A DNA stretch of 64,000 nucleotides from Portulaca oleracea (lineage: Eukaryota; Streptophyta; Magnoliopsida; Caryophyllales; Portulacaceae): assembly GCA_029582165.1 (NCBI GenBank), contig CM055871.1, positions 3,231,501-3,295,500 of the forward strand, in the 5' to 3' direction. Shown piece after piece: positions 48,614 to 60,760 of the stretch. The notes under the pieces are model-generated. The model was not told the DNA's origin, did not search any database, and worked only from the letters and a program-made list of their open reading frames with translations. The translations under genes were made by a program, and so were the position numbers. The stretch's first letter is position 1, and every line of letters starts with the position of its first letter.

Positions 48614-49123
48614 TAACTACTAATTAAGGCCCAACAATACTATTCTTAATACTAATCCAACCCAAAACTAAAACAATTAAAATCTGATTTTTCTAAAAAC
48701 AAATTAATATCAATACTAATAGTAATAATAATAATAACACTAATAATAATATTATTAATAGTAATCACATATAGCAAGTAATATTCACGTAATTATTCAT
48801 ATACCACAATAATATTAATAGTAATACTAAAATAGAGTAAAACTAATAATACTAAGCCCACGAAAATAACCGATATACTCTTGTTAGTCCCTCACGATCC
48901 TACGAGCTCAAGTGTTAGCAAAAATAAACACAAACGAATAATAATAAATAACGAAGTCAAACCTAATTTACTAACGACGTCACGGTCAACATCTTTGAAT
49001 TTTTTCGGGGTTTTACATCATTACTTCCTTAAAAGAAGTTTCGTCCTAGAAACTTAAACTTAGGCCTAACGGTTCGGTAACAATCCTAACGGTTCCGTTC
49101 TTCCTAAAACTCGAGGTTTTACA

Positions 49124-49551
49124 ATAATAAACAATAAATAATTAATAATAAATAATTAATAATTATAATTAGTAATAATTAATATAATAGAAAAATAATA
49201 ATTAATAAACAAAAATATTAAAAATTAAAAATTAATTAATATTATTATAGTTAACTACTAGTAATTGATAATAATTAATAATTAATAAAAAGTAAACAAT
49301 AAACAATAAATTGTAAATTGTAAATTATAAGTAATATTTTATTATCAATAATTAGTTATTAATACTTTATAATTGATAAACAATAAAAATAAAATATAAT
49401 TCATAAATAATTAATTATATTAATGATGATTATTAATTTATAATTGATAATAATTAATAATAAATAATAATAAGATTAATTAATATGTCATAATAAATAA
49501 TTAATAAACGACAATTATTCATTATTAAAATTTGATTATTTTCATAATAAC

Positions 49552-49603
<52 letters not shown>
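49124..49603. repeat. AT-only low-complexity tract with (TAA)n
   Basis: Irregular TAATAA repeats continuing those left of the LTR element, ending in a clean (AAT)n run at about 49,549-49,603. Confidence 0.85.
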
Positions 49604-49604
<1 letters not shown>

Positions 49605-50304
49605 GACTGTAGCTTTGATTCCATTCCACTGATCTTCAAACACTTTCATTTCAAAGTTCTAATTCTATATCCAATCCTCTAAGATTTTAATTATATACCG
49701 AACCCATTCGAATTTTGTCTCCAAACAGGCCCTAAATTATTTTATGCTTTAAATTACTTGAGACTTGAGTAGTTACTTGGAACCTTGTATGCCAAAGCAA
49801 TGCTTCGCTTCATAACCAGCAACTCATTGACTTATATCGACGATGCCGCGAATCTGGCTAATCTTAAATTCTTAATCAATTTACTCACAATTTTCAACGG
49901 GAAAATATAAAAAGAAAGACGGACGATGAGCGCAAATGGAGAAGTCTACGGTACAAACTTTAAAAAAATCCTAGCATTAATAATCATTTGGATTTCCCTT
50001 GATGTGCTAGAGATGCTTAGCAATCATTAACCGAAATATTCGGATCAGATGCATGCCATTCTTCCTTCAAGGTTGAACTGTAAAAATCTTGTTAGGGCAA
50101 ACATAGCGGATTGAGTAGTGTATAACTATTTGAGTAACAAATATAGTAATCCTTGGATATCAATATAGTAATCATAGGTTAACACATATATTACTAAACA
50201 TGGACGTACTCAGTGTATTGTCGGTGATTATCATGTATTAAAAACTTTTAAAGTGTTTTATTCTATGGATTGAGGGTATTGTGTCATACAGGGATTGTCA
50301 TATT
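49604..50304. other. Intergenic
   Basis: Between the AT tract and the copia LTR. No gene or repeat recognised. Confidence 0.4.
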
Positions 50305-50831
50305 TGTTAGAGAAAATAGCAAGGTAACAGCGGAAGCGAATATAAAATTGAGATGATGGATATTACGACAAAATTCAGGCACGGAAAAAAAAGAGAGATA
50401 AATCAAACACCATATTTATGTGGGAAACCGAAGAACTCGGAGAAAAACCCACGGACAGCGATAACCAGAAAAATAATCCACTATAAGAAAAGGAGGAGTA
50501 CAACCTGATCACTATCACAGGGTGTGATGCAATCACCAAAGTAGATTACAATATAAATCTCTCTCTCAGACTCAACTCACAATCTCTCAAGATACACTCA
50601 AAAATATTGGTGAGACCCACTCTCTCTCAATATTTTCTCTCTCTTGCTCTAGTGATTCTGGTGGAGAAAACTGAACCTTATTTATAGGGTGACTAGGACA
50701 AAAATAGAGTCAAATTAATACTCAAATAACAACAAGTAGAATCTGACTGGAATAAGGAATCAGAATTAGATTAAAACTATATCATCTGTCGTTTTGGACC
50801 TTAGCAGATCCGATGGGCCACAAACCCAACA
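50305..50831 (-). repeat. 3' LTR of copia A
   Basis: 527 bp, same family as 56,445-56,974 with scattered differences. Confidence 0.85.
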
Positions 50832-50931
50832 ATCTCCACCTTGGACCATGATCCGAGTTATCGGTCCAAATAAACCCCTCGACTGTCGCCATCAACACGC
50901 CCCCTTCGCAGGGCGTAGCCCCGCAGGGCTT

Positions 50932-53900
50932 TCACATGCTCAAAACACCATTTAAGTCCAAATAATGTTCAAACTTAACTATAGATAGAGGCTTGGTTAA
51001 CATATCTGCAGGATTATCAGAAGTATGCATCTCCTTCACCATAATCTCTCCTGCAGTAACTGTATCTCTGATAAAGTGATACCTGACGCTTATATGCTTG
51101 GTCTTTGAATGATAAGTGTCGTTCTTGGTCAGATGTATAGCACTCTGACTGTCTGAATAAACCACGGTCTCGCCCTGTGGTACTCCAAGCTCCATGACCA
51201 ATCCCCTCAACCAGATGGCCTCCTTCACTCCTTCTGTTGCAGCAATATATTCAGCCTCTGTAGTAGACGGGCCTGCTATAGATTGAAGTAAAGCTTTCCA
51301 AGATACTACTCCTCTACACATTACGAACACATACCCTGAAATTGAGCGTCTCCTATCCAAGTCTCCACCATAATCAGCATCAATATAACCTGCAACATTA
51401 GACGTTGCAACACTACCTCTATCATACATAATGCCCTTCTCTAACTTACCCTTCACATAGCGAAGGATCCACTTTACTCCTTTCCAATGCTCCTTCCCTG
51501 GATTCTGTGTATATCGACTCACCACACTAACTACATGGGACATGTCAGGTCTAGTGCACACCATAGCATACATCAAACTACCAACTGCACTATCATTGGG
51601 AATATTAGACATCCTCCTTACCTCCAAATCAGATTTAGAACAGTTCTCACCAAACAACTTGAAATGTGCAGCTAAGGGTGTTGAAACTGCTTTACAGTTT
51701 TTCATGTTGAATCCGTCCAACACCTTCTCCAGATATTTCTTCTGAGACAGGAACAACTTCCATGCCTTTCTATCTCTTTGGATCTCCATACCCAAAATCT
51801 TCTTTGCCGTTCGGAGGTCTTTTATCTCAAACTCCTGGTTGAGTTGAGATTTCAGCTTCTTCATAAGTGACATGTCCATGTAGGCAATCAACATGTTATC
51901 AACATATAATAATAAATAAATAAAAGACTTTCTTCAAATTTTCTGTAGTATACACAGTTGTCATAGTGACTTCTTGTGTACCCTTGCCATACCATAAAAG
52001 TATCAAATCTTTTGTACCATTGTCTGGGTGCCTGTTTAAGTCCATACAAGAACTTCCTCAATCTGCACACCTGTTCCTGTTTATCAGGAATGATGAAACC
52101 CTCTGGTTGCCTCATATATATTTCCTCCTCCAACTCGCCATGGAGGAAAGCTGTCTTCACATCAAGTTGCTCCAACTCCAAATCAAATAGAGCAACGAAG
52201 GCTAGCAAGGTGCGGATCGACGTATGCCTCGCGAGAATACTTCGTTGTAGTCGATTCCTTCTTTCTGGTTGCAACCCCTTACCACTAATCTGGCCTTCCA
52301 CCTTGCACTTTCTATACCCACTTCGCTGTAAGAGCTCGTTACCCATTAGGAAACTCACATAACTCCCATGTATGATTTTTCTGCAGGCTCTCCATCTCCT
52401 CTTGCATAGCCCCTATCCAGTTTGAGGCACTCGGACAGGAGATGGCCTCCTGATAGGTAGAAGGTTCAACACCTTCAGAAGTCTCTTCTGCAACACTCAG
52501 CGCATATGCAATCATAGCGTCATCTTCTTTAGTATATCGCGCTGGTCTCCTGATCTCCCTCCTGGGATGATCTCTTGCTATGCTCGGTTGTTCCTCCACC
52601 TGAGGAACATTAGTCTCAGTCTCAGGCTCATCAACCTGAGGTGGTTCAGGAGCATCATTAGCAGTTTGCTCCTGATTGCAGGTTCCAGTAGCTCCACCTT
52701 GAGCCTCAACCTGCTCCACCTTAAACACTGTTCTTCCTGCATCCTTCTCCTGATTTCCTGCATCATCTGAAATACCGGTATATTTCATTCCAGATAACAT
52801 AGCAGTTTCATTAAAGGTTGCATTTCTAGATTGTATAACTTTCTTCAAGTTAGGAAACCACATTCTGTATCCCTTAGACTCAGACCCATAACCTAGAAAC
52901 ATGCATTTAACAACCGTTCCTCGGTGTTCTTCTCTTTTTCTTTCGAGACAGCTTCCCCTCATTCACATGGGCATATACAGGATATCCAAAAATTCTCAAA
53001 TTTGAATAATTAACCGGATTACATGTCCATACTTCCTTTGGAATATGGTATTCAATGGAGGCATGAGGTGATCTGTTCAGCAGGTAGTAGGAAGTAGTTA
53101 TCACCTCTGCCCAGAATGATTTGTTCTTCCAAAGCACTGCATTCGAGAGCATGCAGCGAGCTTTCTCCAAGAGTATCTTGTTGATTCTCTCGGCTATGCC
53201 GTTTTGCTGAGGCTTACCTACTAGGGCTCGATGCCTCGTAATTCCATGCTCCTCGCAGAATTCAGTAAATTCGGAATCAACAAACTCCAACCCATTGTCA
53301 GTCTTGAGTTTCTTGATTTTCCTGCATGTTTGGTTCTCCACTAATGCTTTGAACTTCTTGAAGTATGAGAATGTTTCATTCTTGTGTCGCAGGAAATAAA
53401 CCCAAGTCTTCCTTGAGAAGTCATCCACGAACATCAACATGTAGCGCTTGCCACCCAATGATGGCACTCTAGCAGGACCCCGCAGATCTAAATGAATATA
53501 ATCAAGGATCCCTGCTGTTGTATGTTTAGCCCTTGAAAAACTAACCCTTTTTTGTTTCCCATAGACACAGTGATCGTAAAACTCCAGCTTGTCGATCTTT
53601 GCGCCTTCAAGATATCCCTTCTTGCTCAGCATTGACATTCTCTTCTCTCCCATGTGGCCTAGTCTCATGTGCCACACTTTTGTGCTGTCGGACTCGTCAA
53701 GATTCAAAAATGCCGCTGAAGTTTCGTCACTGTAGACCCCGGCAGGATGTACAAATTATCCTTCCTGGTTCCCTTCATGAGAACCATGGAACCCTTGCAC
53801 ACTTTCAGAACACCGTCTTCTCCTTTGTACCTGCAACCGTTAACCTCAAGAGTACCCAAAGAAATCAAATTACGAGTCATGTTGGGAATATGACGAACCT

Positions 53901-56421
53901 CCTTGAGAGTTCTAACGATGCCATCATGAGTTTTGATTTTGATGCTGCCAATTCCTGCAACCTTGTAGGCTGTGTCGTTACCCATGACTACGATGCCGGT
54001 GTCAACACTTTCATAGGACTCGAACCAGTCCTTATAAGGATAGATATGATAGGTGCACCCCGTGTCAAGAACCCACTCATCTCTAGCTATCCTACTCGAT
54101 GTGGTAGCCAAGGCATCATCCGTAACTACAAACTCATCACCATCTGACTCGAACTCGACGCAGTTTGAGGTACCAGGTTTGGTGTGGTTATCCTTACTCT
54201 CCTGCTTCTGGTCTCTCTGTTTTGTCCAACAATATTTCTCTATATGCCCCATCTTACTACAATAGTTACACTTCTTATTCTTGTGAGGATTCCTAGACTT
54301 TGAACAGTGTTTAGACTTTCCTCTAGACCCGTTTCCCTTACGATCAGTATTCCTACCCCTTACAACCAAAGCATCACCACCCTGGTCATTGCCATCGATG
54401 TCAAGTTTCTCCTTAGACAGTAAACTAGCCTTTACTTCATTAAGGTTAAGGACGCCACGGTTTCCGTACAAGATGATTTCCCTAAATTGCTTATGTGATG
54501 CAGGTAGAGACATAATCAAATGCAAAGCCTTATCCTCATCGGTGTGTTTCACATCCATTGATTCTAACTCAGTAATAATAGAATCAAATGCACTAAGATG
54601 TGCTTGAATAGAAGTACCTGGGGCCATTCGCAGCTTGTAGAATTTCTCCTTCATTCGGTACTTGTTTGCAAGACTCTTTGACATGTACAACTCTTCCAGT
54701 TTGGTCCAGAGCTCCCGAGGTTTCTCGATATGCATCACTGATATGCCCTAAACGTGTTATGGTTGTATACCGCAAGTGTACAGGTCTGTGTAGTATAAAA
54801 ATTGTCGTTCTCTCTCTGGGACTTTTGTTCAACTACGCATTAAACTAGTTCACTACAAATGATGCTAGCTCGATTAAATAGTTTGTGGGGTAACAAATCA
54901 AAATATTAAACTAAGAACGCGAGAAAGATCTAATCTTTATAGATTTTGTCGAATGATTAAGGGAGTTTAGGAGAGTCCACTCTAGTTAATCAATTAATCA
55001 AGAGGTGATACCAGTTAAGGTTGTATTGGTAGTGTCGGGGTCTATAATCTTTCTAGGGCCTTTCACAGCAATATTTCGATTCGAAGTGAGTTACAGAGAT
55101 TAGACTAAACATTCTATTTTCATGGTTATTTAGCCTAATCAAAGATAAGAACCGATTATAACACGACCCTAAGCGTGAATCATTATTTCTAACTATTTTC
55201 TACGCCTATTCAATCTTCGTCCTTCCAATTCAAAATTCAAACTTTCGTTCTGTTATTAAGAATCTAATACCAAGTAAAAGGTAGTTAATCAATTACTATG
55301 ATATATGAAGCACGAAGATTAAACAACTGTATTTAAAATCTAAAATTGAAATCACACACTATAAATTAATCAAGAAACATCGAGTTTATCCCCTAAACAA
55401 AGAAACTAAGTACTCATGATAATAAAAACTAGGGAAACGATAAAAATAAAAATTAAATAACAAAACATAAAGAGAATAGGAATTAAACCGAACGTCTGAG
55501 TCGTTGAATTCGATCTCTTCGTGTCACTCTATTCGATGTTCTTCTCCTCCTCTTTTGTTCCTAATATACTAGAGCGGCGCCCCGAAGGGAGGAAAATATA
55601 AAGAACCCTATTCTAAAGTTTGACGGAAAATAACTAATAAATTGTTTGATGCCGTAAACTTGAGCGGCGACTTTCATTTTATACGAATGGATGAGATACT
55701 GACAGCGTCGAAAAGGACGCCACCAACGCCTCATGTTTTGCCTTCAATCCAAACTTTCTGCCCCAGACGCTTATGGCGGTTAATAGAGCTGGTGGGGGGG
55801 GGGTGCTAAACGCTGGCAAGGGGCAGGCTATTGCTGGGCTTCTTATGGTGGCTGATTGGAGTTGGGCCAGCTTCTTCACTTCTTCTTCCAATTTGGGCTC
55901 AATTCCTCTTCATCCTTTCAATACTCTTCCTCCTTTTTAATTTCTTCTCCATTTCTTCAATATTCTTCTCTATTTGTTTGCTTTTTAGGGGAATTTCATC
56001 AATTTCTGCAAAACATACCAATTCTCGACTAAGTGAAAAATATCATAGAATTCGGTATAAAAACGTGGGATTTAATACAATAAAAGCACGAAATATACAT
56101 GTTTGAGCCCTAAAAAATACTATAAAATAATCACTTATCAATCACCTCTCTTCGAATGTGCTCCGCCAAACACAGCTGAATTTCTGCAAGAGCCTTATCT
56201 TCCAGCTTCATCCACTCCTTTGGAGTTAGATTGCCCCAGATGTCTTTCTAGAGTTTCTTGAAACCATCATCGCTCATCGTCTCATCAGTCTTCATGTTGG
56301 GATACTCAATCACATCCCATAACCCGTGCTGAATCAGGACTGCCTTCATCTGCAGTCTCCATATGGTAAAGCTCCTGGTTCCATCAAATTTTGGAATATC
56401 GCACATCATGATTGAAGCCAT
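50932..56421 (-). pseudogene. Copia A gag-pol, Tork-like, inactivated
   Basis: Minus strand: gag start at 56,421 (MASIMMCDIPKFDGTRSFTI), an in-frame stop near 56,250, the nested LTR (54,739-56,140), then gag resuming at 54,738 (KPRELWTKLEELYMSK), a zinc knuckle CNYCSKMGHIEKYC and protease VLDTGCTYH. After a frameshift: pre-integrase WHMRLGHMGEKRM, integrase with VDDFSRKTWVYF, TDNGLEF and GIAERINK, RT with AFLHGELEEEIYMRQPEGF, and RNase H with STTEAEYIA and NPADMLTKPL. A frameshift cuts the RT near 51,900 and the catalytic YVDD reads YVDN. The Tork assignment is by general resemblance. Confidence 0.85.
54739..56140 (-). mobile_element. Solo LTR (1.4 kb) nested in copia A gag
   Basis: Flanked by a perfect 5-bp duplication ATCAC (54,734-54,738 and 56,141-56,145), with TG...CA ends. 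Removing it restores the adjacency of the gag halves. It shares TTGTCGTTCTCTCTC near one end with the LTR at 31,636-33,294. No coding sequence. Confidence 0.88.
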
Positions 56422-56444
56422 CTCCACCTTGCTCTGATACCACT

Positions 56445-56974
56445 TGTTAGAGAAAATAGCAAGGTAAAAGTGGAAGCAAATATAAAATTGAGATGATGGA
56501 TATTACGACAAAATTCAGGAACGGAAAAAAAATAAGAGCGATAAATCAAACACCAGATTTACGTGGTAAACCGAAGAACTCGGAGAAAAACCCACGGACG
56601 GCGACAGCCAAAAAAATAATCCACTATGAGAAAAGGAGGAGTACAACCTGATCACTATCACAGGGTGTAATGCGATCACCAAAGGAGATTACAATATAAA
56701 TCTCTTTCTCAAACTCAACTCACAATCTCTCAGGATACACTGAAAAATATTGGTGAGACTCACTCTCTCTCAATATTTTCTCTCTCTTGCTCTGGTGATT
56801 TTGGTGGAGAAAACTGAATCCTATTTATAGGGTGGCTAGGACAAAAATAGAGTTAGATTAAAACTCAAATAACAACAAATAGAATCTTACTGGAATAAGG
56901 AGTTAGAATTAGATTAAAACTGTATCCTCTGTCATTTTGGACTTTAGTAGATCCAATGGGCCACAAACCCAACA
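56445..56974 (-). repeat. LTR shared by copia A (5') and copia B (3')
   Basis: On its left lies the primer site and gag of copia A. On its right lies the polypurine tract (56,975-56,987) and RNase H end of copia B. One LTR therefore serves both elements. Confidence 0.85.
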
Positions 56975-59573
56975 ATCTCCACCTTGGAGCATGATCCGAG
57001 TTATCGATCCAAATAAACCCCTCGACTGTCGCCATCAACACGCCCCTCCGTAAGGCGTAGCCCCGCAGGGCTTTCACATGCTCAAAACACCAACTAATCC
57101 AAATAATGTTCGAACTTAGCTATAGATAAAGGCTTGGTTAACATATCTGCAAAATTATTAGAAGTATGCATCTTCTTCACCACAATCTCTCCTGCAGTAA
57201 CTGTATCTCTGATGAAGTGATACCTTGGTCTTTAAATGATAAGTGTTGTTCTTAGTCAGATGTATAACACTCTGACCGTCTGAATAAACCACAGTCTCGC
57301 CCTGTGGTACTCCAAGTTCCATGACCAATCCCCTCAACCAGACGGCCTCCTTCACTCCTTCCGTTGCAGCAATATATTCAGCCTCTGTAGTAGATTGGCC
57401 TGCTATAGATTGAAGTGAAGCTTTCCAAGATACTGCTCCTCTACACATAACGAACACATACCCTGAAATTGAGCGTCTTCTATCCAAGTCTCCACCATAA
57501 TCAGCATCAACATAACTTGCAACATCAAATGTTGCAACACTACCTCTATCATACATGATGCCCTTCTCTAACTTACCCTTCACATAGCGAAGGATCCACT
57601 TCACTCCTTCCCAATGCTCCTTCCCTGGATTCTGTATATATCGACTCACCACACTAACTGCATGGGACATGTCAGGTCTAGTGCACACCATAACATACAT
57701 TAAACTACCAACTGCACTAGTATTGGGAATATTAGACATCCTCCTTACCTCCAAATCAGATTTAGGACAGTTCTCACCAAACAACTTGAAATGTGCAGCT
57801 AAGGGTGTTGAAACTGCTTTACAGTTTTTCATGTTGAATTTGTCCAATACCTTCTCCAGATATTTCTTCTGAGACAGGAACAACTTCCCCGCCTTTCTAT
57901 CTCTTTGGATCTCCATACCCAAAATCTTCTTTGCCGCTCCGAGGTCTTTCATCTCAAACTCTTGGTTGAGTTGAGATTTCAGCTTCTTCATAAGTGACAT
58001 GTCCCTGGAGGTAATCAACATGTCATCAACATATAATAATAAATAAACGAATGACTTTTCTTCAAATTGTCTGTAATATACACAGTTGTCATAGTGACTT
58101 CTTGTGTACCCTTGCCCTACCATAAAGGTCTCAAACCTTTTGTACCATTGTCTGGGTGCCTGTTTAAGTCCATACAAGAACTTCCTCAATCTGCACACCT
58201 GTTCCTGTTTATCAGGAATGATGAAACCCACTGGTTGCCTCATATATATTTCCTCCTCCAACTCGCCATGGAGGAAAGCTGCCTTCACATCAAGTTGCTC
58301 CAACTCCAAATGAAATAGAGCAACGAAGGCTAGCAAGGTGCGGATCGACGTATGCCTCACGACTGGCGAGAATACTTCGTTGTAGTCGATTCCTTCTTTC
58401 TAGTTGCAACCCCTTACCACTAATCTGGCCTTCCACCTTGCACTTTCTACACCCACTTCGCAGTAAGAGCTCGTTACCCTTTAGGCAACTCACATAGCTC
58501 CCATGTATGATTTTTCTACAGTCTCTCCATCTCCTCTTGCATAGCCCCTATCCAGTTTGAGGCACTCGGACAGGAGATGACCTCCTGATAGGTAGAAGGT
58601 TCAACACCTTCAGGAGTCTCTTTTGCAACACTCAACGCATATGCAATCATAGCGTCATCTTATTCAGTATATCGCGCTGGTCTCCTGATCTCCCTCCTAG
58701 GATGATCTCTTGCTATGCTCGGTTGTTGCTCCACCTGAGGAACATTAGTCTCAGTCTCAGGCTCATCAACCTAAGTTGGTTCAGGAGCATCATCAGCAGT
58801 TTGCTCCTGATTACAGGTTCTAGTAGCTCCACCTTGAGCCTCAACCCTGCTCCACCTCAAACACTGTTCTTCCTGCATCCTTCTCCTGATTTCCTGCATC
58901 ATCAAAAGTACCGGTAGATTCCATTCAAAATAACATAGAATTTTCATTAAAGGTTGCATTTCTAGATTGTATAATTTTCTTCAAGTCAGGACACCACATT
59001 CTGTATCTCTTAGACTCAGACACATAACCTAGAAACATGCATTTAACAACCCTAGGAGACAACTTCCCCTCATTCACATGGGCATATACAGGATATCTTA
59101 AAATTCTCAAATTTGAATAATTAACCGGATTACATGTCAGGTGATCTATTTAGCAGGTAGTAGGAAGTAGCTATCACCTCTGCCCAGAATGATTTGTTCT
59201 TCCAAAGCATTGCATTCGAGAGCATGCAGCGGGCTTTCTCCAAGAGTATCCTGTTGTTTCTCTCGGCTACGCCGTTATGCTGAGGCTTACCCACCGGGGG
59301 TCGATGCCTCGCAATCCCATGCTCCTCGCAGAATTCAGTAAATTCGGAATCAACAAACTTCAACCCATTGTCAGTCCTGAGTTTCTTGATTTGCATGTCT
59401 GGTTCTCTAATGCTTTGAACTTCTTGAAGTATGAGAATGTTTCATTCTTGTGTCGCAGGAAATAAACCCAAGTCTTCCTTGAGAAGTCATCCACGAATAT
59501 CAACATGTAGCATTTGCCACCCAATGATGACACTCTAGCAGGACCCCACAGATCTGAATGAATATAATCAAGG
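56975..59573 (-). pseudogene. Copia B internal region (RT/RNase H, integrase), truncated
   Basis: A close relative of copia A. RT plus RNase H is one open frame from 58,360 to 57,158, with an intact YVDD motif. A small deletion near 57,223 shifts the frame just after KNNTYHLKTK, before the RNase H end. Upstream, integrase pieces (59,110-58,925, 59,396-59,130, 59,641-59,360) are broken by frameshifts and a deletion of about 40 bp near 59,138. Homology to copia A stops at 59,573, exactly where the next LTR begins, so protease, gag and 5' LTR are not in the window. Confidence 0.82.
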
Positions 59574-60760
59574 TGTGTTAGGTTTTCAGGAAATTGGTTT
59601 GGTAGGGTTTCAAATTGCGAAAAAGCAGTAAATAATAACAAAACAAAACTAAACAGTAATTGAAAACAGTAATTACTAAAGCAAACATGAAGCGAGAATT
59701 AAAATTTAACCTAATTTAACAAGAACGAAAAAGTAAAACTAACGAAGAACTCATAATCAAGAAAACAATAAATAACAATCTAAATTACAGGGAAGAAAAT
59801 TATACTACTGGCAATGCGAAATAACGAATTAACTAACAAAATTAAAAGATTCGATGAAATTAAGGGAAAAGAGTATACCGACAGTCTTCTCTTCACTCTA
59901 CCTCCCCTTGCTAGCATCACGAACTCTCTCGAACAAACAAAAGTCGTGATTCAGATTACTAAGAATTCCCCAAATCCTCACCTGGTAGGAGAATTTGTGA
60001 ACCCTTAATCCTCCTCTTTCACTAAAAATTGGAATTTGGTTGTGAACTAATACTAATAACTCGAAGTAACAAGACAAGAAACAAAAAGCGAGAAGAACGA
60101 GAATTAAAAACTTGAATTGCATTAAAGATTGAACGAGTGAATTACAATCGAAGAATAACGATAAATAAAAGCAAGAAAAACGATGAACTAAACCCTAGAA
60201 CAATAATGCTAAGAACGAGTAAACCTAAAATAGTAACTATGATAATTCTTTTCTTTCTGACTCGCGGCGGCTAGGTCTTTTTATAAGCAGTGAGTGAAAA
60301 ACACAGCCAGCACTTTATAAACGCAGCCAACGTTTTGTATTCCATCTTTGAGTTTTCCGTAGAAAAACGCATCCAACGTTTTATAAACGCAGCCAACATT
60401 TTGTATTCCGTCTTTGAGTTTTCCGCAGAAAAACGCAGCCAGTATTTTATAAACGCAGTCTGCGTTATGTATTACTCGACTTTTCTCACTTTCTGTCTCA
60501 GGTCCTGCCTGCGTTTTTGTCTTCCGCTCATTCTTGGGTCGGATCTCGCGTGATTGGGCCGCTTCTTTTAATTCTTCTTCTCATCTTCTTTTCAATTCTC
60601 CAATTCTCTCTTAAATTTTCATTTTTTCTCCATTTTTTTCACTTCTCTATGAATTTGGATTAAGATCTGCAAATCACACTAATTTTCCAATCAAGTGAAG
60701 AAATTACAAGCAAAAATACTTATTTTAAGGTCTTAATTTGGCTCAAAATGAGACCGAACA
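59574..60760 (-). mobile_element. 3' LTR of a Tat/Athila-like element inserted in copia B
   Basis: On the minus strand it begins TGTTCGGTCTCATTTTGAGCC and ends CCTAACACA. It is preceded by a GTGTGGGAGTGT polypurine tract (60,761-60,772) and an inverted GCTCGGGGCGAGC motif, as in Tat/Athila-type elements. It contains a 66-bp tandem repeat. The left junction cuts copia B at 59,573/59,574; the far end lies beyond the window. Confidence 0.7.
60297..60475. repeat. 66-bp tandem repeat, about 2.7 units
   Basis: Units start at 60,297, 60,363 and 60,429 with AAAAACGCAGCC and share CTTTGAGTTTTCC. They lie in the LTR at a position comparable to the palindrome array of the LTR at 31,636. Confidence 0.85.

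Larger units (their letters stand above)
45534..49123 (-). mobile_element. Chromovirus-type LTR element reduced to one long LTR plus 3' internal end
   Basis: The segment is flanked by ATAAT on both sides (45,529-45,533 and 49,124-49,128). On the minus strand a full LTR of 3.48 kb begins TGTAAAACCCCG at 49,017 and ends at 45,534. Just upstream is GACGAAACTTCTTTTAAGGAAG, the purine-rich internal end typical of Tekay/Del chromoviruses. The outermost bases (49,123 inward, TGTAAAACCTCGAG) look like the very start of the lost 5' LTR. A large deletion has removed the coding region. Lineage is inferred from LTR length and the polypurine tract. Confidence 0.7.
50305..56974 (-). mobile_element. Ty1/copia retrotransposon A (complete structure, broken genes)
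   Basis: 3' LTR at 50,305-50,831 and 5' LTR at 56,445-56,974, both TGTTGGGTTTGTGG to TCTCTAACA on the minus strand. The primer site TGGTATCAGAGC (initiator Met tRNA) follows the 5' LTR at about 56,431-56,443. The polypurine tract AAGGTGGAGAT precedes the 3' LTR. The gag is split by a 1.4-kb solo LTR. The 5' LTR is shared with copia B, so the outer target duplication cannot be checked (left flank ATATT). Confidence 0.88.

Noticed and set aside
51487..52770. Plus-strand ORFs over copia A (and the equivalents over copia B, 57,669-58,917)
   Set aside because: Antisense shadows of reverse transcriptase and integrase coding sequence.
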